Shown here: positions 25,246 through 32,786 of the stretch, piece by piece
Layout of the letters: each line of letters begins with the position of its first letter
How positions within the stretch are numbered: the stretch's first letter is position 1
Source: Corallococcus terminator
GTDB taxonomy: Bacteria; Myxococcota; Myxococcia; Myxococcales; Myxococcaceae
Reading direction: 5' to 3'
Assembly: GCF_003611635.1 (NCBI RefSeq)
Contig: NZ_RAVZ01000053.1
Span: 1 to 37,282, forward strand
DNA length: 37,282 bases
Position numbers and translations under genes: made by a program
The notes under the pieces: generated by a model
What the model was told of the DNA's origin: nothing
The model's database searches: none
Seen by the model: only the letters and a program-made list of their open reading frames with translations

Positions 25246-25697
25246 GCCTGCAGGTTCCCGAACCCCCATCCGCCGAGGAGACCGCCGCCGCGGGCCATCC
25301 CGTCGTTCATCCGGAGGCGGTGCCGCTCACGCCGGAGCTGCTCATCAGCAACCTGCTGCGCGGCGGCGTGCTGCTGAGCCTGTCGCTCGTCGTGTGCGGC
25401 ATGGCCATCACCTTCTTCCGGCACCCGGACTACTTCTCCTCGCCGGACGCCCTCCAGCGCCTCACCTCGCCGGACTCCGTGCCCCACCGGTTGCCGGACG
25501 TCTTCGAGGGCATCATGGCGGTGCGCGGACAGTCCTTCGTGATGGCGGGCCTGCTGGTGATGATCACCGTGCCCGTGCTGCGCGTGGCGCTGTCGCTGGG
25601 CATCTTCCGCGCGCAGAAGGACCGCACCTACGCCGCCATCACCACCGGTGTGCTCGCGCTGCTCCTGCTCGCGTTCTTCCTGGGCGGTGTGGAGTAG
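25242..25697 (+). CDS. DUF1634-family membrane protein (partner of TauE/SafE)
   Basis: A 151-residue protein with three hydrophobic segments (about 42-60, 98-115 and 132-149) and a 35-residue soluble N-terminus. The layout (ISNLLRGGVLLSLSLVV, then VMAGLLVMITVPVLRVALSL) matches DUF1634, a family commonly found next to TauE/SafE transporters. Overlap of four bases with the transporter gene suggests a two-component membrane complex. Its function is not known. Confidence 0.8.
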   Translation: MSLQVPEPPSAEETAAAGHPVVHPEAVPLTPELLISNLLRGGVLLSLSLVVCGMAITFFRHPDYFSSPDALQRLTSPDSVPHRLPDVFEGIMAVRGQSFVMAGLLVMITVPVLRVALSLGIFRAQKDRTYAAITTGVLALLLLAFFLGGVE

Positions 25698-25758
25698 TCC
25701 ACCTGTCCACCTGTTCGTCACACGCCCGGAGGCCGGCCCCGCGCTACAACCCGCGCCC

Positions 25759-26238
25759 ATGGCCGACCACGACCTGCCCCTCCTGCTGGTGCGCCACGCC
25801 GTGGCCGAGGACTCCCACGTCCTGGGCGACGAGGCCCGCGCCCTCACCCCGAAGGGCCGCGACGCCTTCCGCCAGCACGCGCGCAAGCTGGCCCGCCGCA
25901 CCCCGCTCATGGGCATCCTCACCAGTCCCCTGGTGCGCGCGGTGCAGACCGCGGAGCTGCTCGCGGAGGCCCTCTGCCTGTCGCACGTGGAGGTCCACCC
26001 CGCCCTCGTCCCCATGAAGGGCGCGGCCCGCCACATCCTGAAGCTGGCGCGCGAGGTGGGTCCGGGCTGGGCGCTGGTGGGACACAACCCCTCCCTGGAG
26101 CGCGCCGCGGAGCTCGCGCTGGGACAGGACCTGCCGGACAAGCTGCGAAAAGGCTGCGCGGTCGCCCTGCGACCCGAGGGACGCAAGTTCTCCCTGCAAT
26201 GGATGGCGGCGCCGGGACGCCCCCTCTGGCGCCCGTGA
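25759..26238 (+). CDS. sixA: SixA-type histidine phosphatase
   Basis: A 159-residue phosphatase of the histidine-phosphatase superfamily. The catalytic set is Arg12-His13 (LLLVRHAVAE), Arg60 (TSPLVRAVQTAELL) and His109 (ALVGHNPSLE); the short length and lack of a lid domain fit SixA, which removes phosphate from Hpt histidines. In this window it sits between DUF1634 and a kinase-less PhoB-like regulator. No ribosome-binding site is visible before the ATG. It may be a general small phosphatase instead. Confidence 0.82.
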   Translation: MADHDLPLLLVRHAVAEDSHVLGDEARALTPKGRDAFRQHARKLARRTPLMGILTSPLVRAVQTAELLAEALCLSHVEVHPALVPMKGAARHILKLAREVGPGWALVGHNPSLERAAELALGQDLPDKLRKGCAVALRPEGRKFSLQWMAAPGRPLWRP

Positions 26239-26339
26239 CCCGTGTCGTAGGCAATGGCATCCCCCCGTGACGGACGTGACGCAGTTGTTGCCGGCGCGTC
26301 ACGCCCGCGCGAAGGGACGGGCGCACAGTACGCCGCGCC

Positions 26340-27029
26340 ATGTCCCACGTTCTCATCGTCGACGACGAGCGCGACCTCGCAGAGCTCATCGACTTCAACC
26401 TGCGCGGCGCCGGCTTCTCCACGCGCCTGGCCTTCACCGGGGAGGCGGCGCTGGCGGCCGCCCGCGAGCAGTCCCCGGACGTGGTGCTGTTGGACCTGAT
26501 GCTCCCGGACCTGTCCGGCATCGAGGTCTGCCGCCACCTGCGCGCCAACTCGCAACTGCGTGACGTGCTCATCGTCATGCTCACCGCGAAGAGCGAGGAA
26601 GCAGACCGCATCCGCGGATTCGAGGTCGGCGCGGACGACTACGTCGTCAAGCCCTTCTCCGTGCGCGAGCTGGTGCTGCGGCTCAAGGCCATCCTGCGCC
26701 GTTCCGCCACGCCCAAGGAGAGCGTCCCCCCGCTGGCCCTGGGGCCACTGCGCCTGGACGTCACCGCGCACCGCTTCTACGTGGAGGGCCAGGAGACGTC
26801 CCTCACCGCGCTGGAGTTCCGCCTGATGGAGCACCTGATGGCCCGCCTGGGCCGGGTGCAGTCGCGCGAGCAGTTGCTGGAGGAGGTCTGGGGGCTGTCC
26901 AGTTCCCTGGAGACGCGCACCATCGACACGCACGTGATGCGCCTGCGCGACAAGCTGGGCAACGCGCGCGCCCTGCTGGAGACGGTGCGCGGCGTGGGCT
27001 ACCGCATCGTGGATCCGACCGCCGGGTAG
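26340..27029 (+). CDS. PhoB-like response regulator without a neighbouring kinase
   Basis: A 229-residue OmpR/PhoB-family regulator. The receiver has Asp8/Asp9, phospho-acceptor Asp52 and Lys104; the winged helix is at about 135-226 (TALEFRLMEHLM, QLLEEVWGLSSSLETRTIDTHV, ETVRGVGYRI). Key residues align one to one with the regulator at 17379, so the two are probably paralogues. It is directly upstream of pstS and its Pho box, yet no histidine kinase follows it. It may share the PhoR at 18070 or be driven by a distant kinase. Confidence 0.88.
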   Translation: MSHVLIVDDERDLAELIDFNLRGAGFSTRLAFTGEAALAAAREQSPDVVLLDLMLPDLSGIEVCRHLRANSQLRDVLIVMLTAKSEEADRIRGFEVGADDYVVKPFSVRELVLRLKAILRRSATPKESVPPLALGPLRLDVTAHRFYVEGQETSLTALEFRLMEHLMARLGRVQSREQLLEEVWGLSSSLETRTIDTHVMRLRDKLGNARALLETVRGVGYRIVDPTAG

Positions 27030-27034
27030 CGTCC

Positions 27035-27052
27035 GTCACCCATTTGTCACCC
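27035..27052 (+). promoter_or_regulatory. Candidate Pho box upstream of pstS
   Basis: GTCACCC is repeated exactly with 11-base spacing (27035-27041 and 27046-27052), the spacing of PhoB half-sites. It starts six bases after the stop of the PhoB-like gene and about 90 bases before the pstS ATG. It is the best copy of the motif shared by phoB, pstS and pstC. Confidence 0.7.
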
Positions 27053-27141
27053 AAGGGCCGTCAAGCGGACACATCCGCACCATAGATCGTCACGCGTTCC
27101 CGACTGTTCACCCTCCAGTGGTCCTCCTGAGGAGACACCCC

Positions 27142-27966
27142 ATGAAGAAGACCCTGCTCTCAAGCCTCGTCGCCTTCGGCCTGACCGTCCTTCCGCTCGC
27201 CGCCCAGGCGGGCACGGTGACGGTGAAGGGCTCGGACACGATGGTCATCCTCGTCCAGCGCTGGGCCGAGGCGTTCATGAAGAAGAACCCGTCCATGAAG
27301 ATTCAAGTGACGGGCGGCGGCTCCGGCACGGGCCTGGCGGCCCTGCAGAACGGCACCACCGACATCGCCATGTCCAGCCGCGAGATGAAGAAGGCGGAGG
27401 AGGACAAGCTCAAGGCCACCGCCAAGTCGGAGCCCACGGAGCTCGCCGTGGCCCGCGACGGCGTCACCTTCTACGTCCACGAATCCAACAAGCTGGACGC
27501 GCTCACGGTGGAGCAACTCCGGGACATCTACCTGGGGGACACCACGTCGTGGAAGGCCGTGGGCGGCGCGGAGGCCCCCATCGTCGTGTACTCGCGTGAG
27601 AACTCCTCCGGCACCTACGTCTTCGTGAAGGAGACCGTGCTGGGCGGAGAGGACTTCGCCTCCGCCGCGCAGACGCTCCCGGGCACGGCCGCCGTCGTCA
27701 ACGCGGTGTCCAAGGAGAAGAACGGCATCGGCTACGGCGGCGCCGCGTTCGCCAAGGGCATCAAGGAGCTGAAGGTGAAGAAGGGCAACGAGGCCTTCGC
27801 CCCGTCCGCGGAGAACGTGAAGAGCGGCAAGTACCCGCTGTCGCGCGACCTGTACTTCTACCTGCGCAACAAGCCCGCCGGCGACGTGAAGGCGTTCATC
27901 GACTTCGCGCTGTCCCCCGAAGGCCAGGCCATCGTCACCCAGGTCGGCTACTTCCCTGTGAAGTAG
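27142..27966 (+). CDS. pstS: Phosphate-binding protein PstS
   Basis: A 274-residue periplasmic phosphate-binding protein. Residues 1-23 are a signal peptide ending in LAAQA. Phosphate contacts are expected from KGSDTM (mature start), GGGSGTGL and SRENSSGTY. It hands phosphate to the PstCA channel. The ATG at 27142 has GAGGAG upstream and is preferred over a start at 27118, which would add residues before the signal peptide. It is the first pst gene, under a candidate Pho box. Confidence 0.95.
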   Translation: MKKTLLSSLVAFGLTVLPLAAQAGTVTVKGSDTMVILVQRWAEAFMKKNPSMKIQVTGGGSGTGLAALQNGTTDIAMSSREMKKAEEDKLKATAKSEPTELAVARDGVTFYVHESNKLDALTVEQLRDIYLGDTTSWKAVGGAEAPIVVYSRENSSGTYVFVKETVLGGEDFASAAQTLPGTAAVVNAVSKEKNGIGYGGAAFAKGIKELKVKKGNEAFAPSAENVKSGKYPLSRDLYFYLRNKPAGDVKAFIDFALSPEGQAIVTQVGYFPVK

Positions 27967-27971
27967 TGGCC

Positions 27972-27989
27972 GTCACACGATTGTCACCC
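27972..27989 (+). promoter_or_regulatory. Candidate Pho box between pstS and pstC
   Basis: GTCACACGATTGTCACCC has 11-base-spaced half-sites like the element before pstS. It starts five bases after the pstS stop and ends only 14 bases before the first pstC ATG, leaving no room for a normal -10 element before that ATG (see findings). Confidence 0.6.
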
Positions 27990-28003
27990 GGCGCGAGGGC
28001 TCC

Positions 28004-29020
28004 ATGTTCGATAGACAGGCCGTCATGCAGGAGCAGGACCTCGCGCCCCCGGTGGCGCTGCCCATGCTGTCGCCCGAGGCCCGACGGCGGCAGCTCAAGG
28101 AGAAGCTCATCGCCTGGGTCATCACGGCGGTGGCCTTCTCCGGCATCGCCGCGCTGGTGCTCATCCTCGTCTTCGTGGCGAAGGAGGCCCTGACGCTCGT
28201 CACCGACACGGCGGCGCGCGAGGAGGCGAGCTTCTCCAAGATGTTCCTGCCGCAGATGGTGCGGAAGGGAAAGCCGCTGGCCTACGTGTGGCAGCCTGTG
28301 TCCAACGTGCCCAAGGTCAGCATGATTCCGCTGTTCATTGGCACGCTGAAGACGACGGCCGTGTCCATGCTGGTGGCAGTTCCACTGGGCATCTTCGGCG
28401 CGCTGTTCGCCGCGGAGTTCGCGCCCCGCCGCCTGCGGGAGATCCTCAAGCCCACCATCGAACTGCTCGCCGGCATCCCCTCCGTGGTGCTGGGCTTCTT
28501 CGCCCTGATGGTCATGGCCTCCTTCCTCCAGGAGACATTCGGCTTCACGTCCCGGCTCAACGCGGTGGTGGCGGGCCTGGGCCTGGCGCTGGCCATCGTC
28601 CCGGTCATCTTCACGGTGACGGAGGATGCGCTCACCGCCGTGCCGCGCAGCTACCGCGAGGCGTCGCTCGCCCTGGGCGCCACGCCCTGGGAGACGGCCT
28701 GGAAGGTCGTGCTCCCGGCGGCGGCACCCGGCATCCTCGCCGCGTGCGTGCTGGGCTTCGGGCGCGCCATCGGTGAGACGATGATCGTCCTGATGGCCTC
28801 CGGCAACGCGGCGATTACCTCCGCGAACCTGGGCGACTCCGTGCGTTCGCTGTCGGCCACCATCGCCGCGGAGATGGGCGAGGTGGTGGTGGGCAGCCCC
28901 CACTACGCACTGCTGTTCTTCATCGGCGTGGAGCTGTTCATCTTCACCTTCGTGCTGAACATGCTGGCCAGCATCTGGACGAAGAAGGTCATCCAGCGGC
29001 TCAAGGGAGGTGCCGGGTGA
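28004..29020 (+). CDS. pstC: Phosphate ABC transporter permease PstC
   Basis: A 338-residue permease with about six membrane segments after a soluble N-terminus of about 40 residues. The EAA-type loop is clear: YREASLALGATPWETAWKVVLP followed by PGILAACVLGFGRAIGETM. GIFGALFAAEFAPRRLRE and ELLAGIPSVVLGFFAL are also PstC signatures. It pairs with PstA. The ATG at 28004 has GAGGG upstream; an ATG at 28025 is the alternative. Its stop overlaps the pstA start by 4 bases. Confidence 0.93.
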   Translation: MFDRQAVMQEQDLAPPVALPMLSPEARRRQLKEKLIAWVITAVAFSGIAALVLILVFVAKEALTLVTDTAAREEASFSKMFLPQMVRKGKPLAYVWQPVSNVPKVSMIPLFIGTLKTTAVSMLVAVPLGIFGALFAAEFAPRRLREILKPTIELLAGIPSVVLGFFALMVMASFLQETFGFTSRLNAVVAGLGLALAIVPVIFTVTEDALTAVPRSYREASLALGATPWETAWKVVLPAAAPGILAACVLGFGRAIGETMIVLMASGNAAITSANLGDSVRSLSATIAAEMGEVVVGSPHYALLFFIGVELFIFTFVLNMLASIWTKKVIQRLKGGAG

Positions 29021-29928
29021 AGCACGCCACGCGCCGTGTGGTAGGGCTTTCGCTCGTGTCGCTCACGGGGCTGGCCGCGTTCGTCATCGTGGCGATGCTC
29101 GCCCTCGTCCTGCTGGACGTGGTGCAGGGCGGCGCGAGCCACATCTCCTGGAAGTTCCTCACCGAGTCTCCCACCGACGGGATGATGGGCGGCGGCATCT
29201 TCCCCGCCCTCTTCGGCACCGCGGCGCTCACGCTCCTGATGACGGTGGCGGTGATGCCGGTGGGCGTGCTGACGGCGGTGTACCTGCACGAGTACGCGCC
29301 GCCGGACGGCAAGCTGGCCCGCCTGGTGCGCGTCGCGGTGGCGAACCTGGCGGGCGTACCCTCCATCGTGTTCGGCCTCTTCGGCCTGGGCTTCTTCATC
29401 CTCTTCGTGGGCAAGGGGCTGGACCGCGCCCTGGGCTACGAGGAGCTGCACTGGGCGCAGCCGGGCATCCTCTGGGCGTCGCTCACGCTGGCGGTGCTCA
29501 CCCTGCCCGTCGTCATCGTGTCCACGGAGGAGGCGCTGCGCGCCGTGCCGCTGGACCACCGCACCGCGAGCCTCGCGCTGGGCGCCACCCAGTCGCAGAC
29601 GCTGGCGCGGGTGGTGCTGCCGGGCGCGCTGCCGGGCATCCTCACCGGCGCGGTGCTGGCCATCTCCCGGGGCGCGGGCGAGGTGGCCCCCATCCTCTTC
29701 ACCGGCGCGGCCTACTTCCTGCCCGACCTTCCCTCCAGCCTGAACTCGCAGTTCATGCACCTGGGCTACCATACGTATGTGCTGGCCACGCAGTCGCCGG
29801 ACGTGGAGGCCACCCGTCCCCTGCTGTACGCCACGGTGATGGTGCTGCTCCTGCTCACCTTCGCCCTGAACCTGGTCGCGGTCCTCATCCGCACGCGCAC
29901 GCGCCGCAAGGCCGCGAGCGGGCACTGA
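29017..29928 (+). CDS. pstA: Phosphate ABC transporter permease PstA
   Basis: A 303-residue permease with six predicted membrane segments. The EAA loop (HRTASLALGATQSQTLARVVLP then GILTGAVLAISRGAGEVAPILFTGAAYF) and LAGVPSIVFGLFGLGFF are typical of PstA. The start is GTG at 29017-29019, overlapping the pstC stop, with GGGAGG upstream. It forms the phosphate channel with PstC and is energised by PstB. Confidence 0.94.
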   Translation: MKHATRRVVGLSLVSLTGLAAFVIVAMLALVLLDVVQGGASHISWKFLTESPTDGMMGGGIFPALFGTAALTLLMTVAVMPVGVLTAVYLHEYAPPDGKLARLVRVAVANLAGVPSIVFGLFGLGFFILFVGKGLDRALGYEELHWAQPGILWASLTLAVLTLPVVIVSTEEALRAVPLDHRTASLALGATQSQTLARVVLPGALPGILTGAVLAISRGAGEVAPILFTGAAYFLPDLPSSLNSQFMHLGYHTYVLATQSPDVEATRPLLYATVMVLLLLTFALNLVAVLIRTRTRRKAASGH

Positions 29929-29937
29929 CACACACCC

Positions 29938-30714
29938 ATGCCCCCTACCCCCGCAACCCCGCGCAACAAGATGGAGTCCCGGGAACTCACCCTGCGCTAC
30001 GGCAGCAAGGTGGCCATCAAGCAGGTGAGCCTGGCCATTCCCGAGCACAAGGTCACCGCGCTCATCGGTCCGTCCGGCTGCGGCAAGTCCACCTTCCTGC
30101 GCTCGCTCAACCGGATGAACGACCTGATTTCGGGCGCCAACCACGAAGGCAGCGTGTTCCTGGACGGACGCAGCATCCATGACCGCGCGCTGGACGTGGT
30201 GGACCTGCGCCGCCGCGTGGGCATGGTCTTCCAGAAGTCCAACCCGTTCCCCAAGTCCATCTTCGAGAACGTCGCCTACGGCCTGCGCGTGGGCGGCCTC
30301 AAGGACAAGGTGAAGCTGGCCGCGCGCGTGGAGAAGTCCCTGCGAGGCGCCGCGCTGTGGGACGAGGTGAAGGACCGGTTGGATGAGAGCGCCCTGGGCC
30401 TGTCCGGCGGCCAGCAGCAGCGCCTGTGCATCGCGCGCGCGCTCGCGGTGGAGCCGGAGGTGCTGCTGATGGACGAGCCCGCGTCGGCCCTGGACCCCAT
30501 CGCCACGGCCAAGATTGAGGAGCTCATCCACGAGCTCAAGGCCACGTACACCATCGCCATCGTCACCCACAACATGCAGCAGGCCGCGCGGGTGAGTGAC
30601 CGGACCGCTTTCTTCTACATGGGCGAATTGGTGGAGTGCGGCCCCACGGAGCAGATCTTCACCAACCCCCACGAGAAGCGCACCGAGGACTACGTCACCG
30701 GGAAGTTCGGCTGA
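29938..30714 (+). CDS. pstB: Phosphate ABC transporter ATP-binding protein PstB
   Basis: A 258-residue ATPase. Walker [10 protein letters not shown] (44-52), the Q loop at Gln99, the signature LSGGQQQR (155-162), Walker B VLLMDEP (175-181) and the switch His211 (VTHNMQQA) are intact, with SLNRMNDLI and [17 protein letters not shown] typical of PstB. It energises PstCA and takes part in PhoU/PhoR signalling. The start at 29938 lacks a clear ribosome-binding site; an in-frame ATG at 29971 is possible. Confidence 0.95.
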   Translation: MPPTPATPRNKMESRELTLRYGSKVAIKQVSLAIPEHKVTALIGPSGCGKSTFLRSLNRMNDLISGANHEGSVFLDGRSIHDRALDVVDLRRRVGMVFQKSNPFPKSIFENVAYGLRVGGLKDKVKLAARVEKSLRGAALWDEVKDRLDESALGLSGGQQQRLCIARALAVEPEVLLMDEPASALDPIATAKIEELIHELKATYTIAIVTHNMQQAARVSDRTAFFYMGELVECGPTEQIFTNPHEKRTEDYVTGKFG

Positions 30715-30742
30715 AAAGCGCGACGGAAAGCAACGAAACGAC

Positions 30743-31429
30743 ATGGCGGCCACGCACACCGACAAGGCATTCGAGCAGGACCTGCGCAACCTGCGCGAGA
30801 AGCTGCTCGCCATGGGGGCCAAGGTGGAGGCCCTCGTCGCGCAGAGCGTCCGCGCCCTCACCGACCGGGACTCGGCCCTGGCGGAGAAGGTGGTGGGCGC
30901 CGACCGCGAGGTGAACCGGCTGGAGGTCGACATCGACGACCTGTGCCGCCGCATCCTCGCCCTGCGCCAGCCGGCCGCCAGCGACCTGCGCCTCATCACC
31001 ACCGCGCTCAAGATTGTCACCGACCTGGAGCGCATCGGCGACCTGGCGGTGAACATCGCCGAGCGCGCCATGGACCTGAACCAGGTGCCCCCGCTGGCGC
31101 CCTACGTGGACACGCCGAAGCTGGCGGACCTGGCGCAGCAGCAGGTGAAGAAGGCCCTGGATGCGTTCGTGTCCGGCGACGCGGCCAAGGCGGAGGAGGT
31201 CCTCAAGGGCGATGACCTGCTGGATGCGCTCTTCCTGAAGATCTTCAACGAGCTGCTCGCATACATGATGGAGGACTCGCGCAACATCCGCCGCGCCACG
31301 GCGTTGATGTTCATCGCCAAGCACCTGGAGCGCGTGGGCGACCATGCGCTCAACGTGGCGGAGATGGTCATCTACATGGTGCGCGGCAAGGACGTGCGCC
31401 ACCCGAAGAGCCGCGAGCTGCCCGAGTAG
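30743..31429 (+). CDS. phoU: Phosphate signalling protein PhoU
   Basis: A 228-residue all-helical PhoU with two similar three-helix bundles. Metal-binding E/DxxxD motifs occur in each half: TDLERIGDLAVNIAERA (about 93-108) and KHLERVGDHALNVAEMV (about 195-210). PhoU links the Pst transporter with PhoR and keeps the Pho response off when phosphate is plentiful. It starts 28 bases after pstB with only a weak ribosome-binding site (GGAAAG) and closes the pst operon. Confidence 0.94.
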   Translation: MAATHTDKAFEQDLRNLREKLLAMGAKVEALVAQSVRALTDRDSALAEKVVGADREVNRLEVDIDDLCRRILALRQPAASDLRLITTALKIVTDLERIGDLAVNIAERAMDLNQVPPLAPYVDTPKLADLAQQQVKKALDAFVSGDAAKAEEVLKGDDLLDALFLKIFNELLAYMMEDSRNIRRATALMFIAKHLERVGDHALNVAEMVIYMVRGKDVRHPKSRELPE

Positions 31430-31436
31430 TTCGCGG

Positions 31437-31454
31437 TTCACGGCGGTGTCACGG
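31437..31454 (+). promoter_or_regulatory. Weak Pho-box-like repeat between phoU and the GT21 gene
   Basis: TTCACGG (31437-31443) and GTCACGG (31448-31454) are 11 bases apart, like the other Pho boxes, but the first half-site is imperfect and the TT before the second is missing. It is 66 bases before the glycosyltransferase ATG. Confidence 0.33.
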
Positions 31455-31519
31455 CGAGTTGGCCGTCCCGCCGTCCCGCCGCCCCGGGCCCGCCTTGTGG
31501 GCTGCGTAGGGTGGCGGAC

Positions 31520-32707
31520 ATGCTCATCGCCTCCAGCATCCTCCTGGCAGCGTCCGTCGTGGGCCTCCTGGCCCTGGTCCTCCAGGCGCTGTTCGTGCGC
31601 CGCCACCGCCGCGAGCCTCCGGCGGTCCCCACCCACACGCCGGGCCTGTCCATCCTCAAGCCGCTGTGTGGCGTGGATGACGACCTGGAAGCGAACCTGG
31701 AGCAGTTCGCGCGCCTGGACTACCCCCACTACGAAGTCCTGCTGGGCGTGAAGGACGTGCGCGACCCGGCCTGGGCGGTGGCGAAGGCGGCCCAGGCGAA
31801 GTGGCCCCACGTCATGAAGGTGGTGCTCCAGGAGGGCGAGCCCGGCCTCAACCCGAAGGTGAACCAGTTGGTGACGCTGTCGGCGGAGGCGAAGCACGAC
31901 CTCTGGGTGGTGAGCGACAGCAACACCCGCGTGGGCGCGGGCTACCTGGAGGAGATCGCCGCCGCCTTCGAGGACCCCTCCGTGGGCTGCGTGACGCACC
32001 CGGTGGCGGGCCTGGGAGAGCAGAGCTTCGGTTCGCTCCTGGACAACCTGCACCTGTCCTCCAGCGCGGCGGCGGGGATGATCGCCGCGAAGCACCTGGC
32101 GGACCGGGACATCGTGGTGGGCAAGTCCATGGCGCTGCGCCGCGAGGACGTGGAGTCGCTGGGCGGCTTCTTCTCCGTGAAGGACGTGCTGGCGGAGGAC
32201 TACGTCATCGGCCAGTGGGTGACGCGCAAGCTGGGCAAGCGCGTGGTGCTGGCGCGCTCCCCTGTCTTCAACGTGTCGCTGCGCAAGAGCGTGGACGCGT
32301 TCTTCCAGCGCTACCTGCGCTGGAGCGTCATCCACCGCACAGCGGTATCGCCCACGACGTACGCGGCGCAGGCGCTGCTCAACCCGGTGCCTCTCGCGGT
32401 GCTGGGTGCGCTCTTGCATCCGTCCGCGCTGACAGGCCTGGCGGCGCTGGCGGTGGTGCTGGGCAAGGTCTGGGTGGACGTGGCGGTGTTCCGCGCGCTG
32501 AGGCCGCAGCCGGTGGGATGGCGCGCGGCGCCAGCGGTGCTGGTGAAGGACGCGCTCCTGTTCGCAGCGTGGTGGCACGGTGCGTTCAGGCGCACGGTGG
32601 ACTGGCGCGGCACGCGGTTGCGCGTGGTGTCAGGCACGCGCTTGGTGCCGTTGCGTGCCCGGACGCGGACGGCCGAGGCGTGGATCACCAGCAACGGGGT
32701 GGGTTGA
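31520..32707 (+). CDS. GT21-type (ceramide glucosyltransferase-like) membrane glycosyltransferase
   Basis: A 395-residue enzyme resembling ceramide glucosyltransferase (GT21). A membrane anchor (about 5-26) is followed by the GT-A domain: SILKPLCGVDDDLEANLEQF (43-63) and YPHYEVLLGVKD, the second acidic site VSDSN (Asp133), the third site LAEDYVIGQWV (Asp227) and R264-Y-L-R267-W268, the (Q/R)xxRW acceptor motif of GT21. Further membrane segments lie near 285-330. The family transfers sugar from UDP-sugar to a ceramide-like or hopanoid lipid on the cytosolic side. The ATG at 31520 has AGGGTGG upstream; GTG at 31511 is an alternative. It follows phoU by 90 bases. Confidence 0.85.
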   Translation: MLIASSILLAASVVGLLALVLQALFVRRHRREPPAVPTHTPGLSILKPLCGVDDDLEANLEQFARLDYPHYEVLLGVKDVRDPAWAVAKAAQAKWPHVMKVVLQEGEPGLNPKVNQLVTLSAEAKHDLWVVSDSNTRVGAGYLEEIAAAFEDPSVGCVTHPVAGLGEQSFGSLLDNLHLSSSAAAGMIAAKHLADRDIVVGKSMALRREDVESLGGFFSVKDVLAEDYVIGQWVTRKLGKRVVLARSPVFNVSLRKSVDAFFQRYLRWSVIHRTAVSPTTYAAQALLNPVPLAVLGALLHPSALTGLAALAVVLGKVWVDVAVFRALRPQPVGWRAAPAVLVKDALLFAAWWHGAFRRTVDWRGTRLRVVSGTRLVPLRARTRTAEAWITSNGVG

Positions 32708-32786
32708 ACGCTCGGGTCCCAACTTTTCACGAACCTTCGTGCAGCAACCCTCGCCGCGCCTGCAACCGATGCCTATTTCCTTGAAC

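Noticed and set aside
26239-26339. GTGACGGACGTGACG before the second PhoB-like gene as a reversed Pho box
   Set aside because: The repeat spacing is 9 bases, not 11, and the half-site order does not fit the motif seen before pstS, pstC and phoB.
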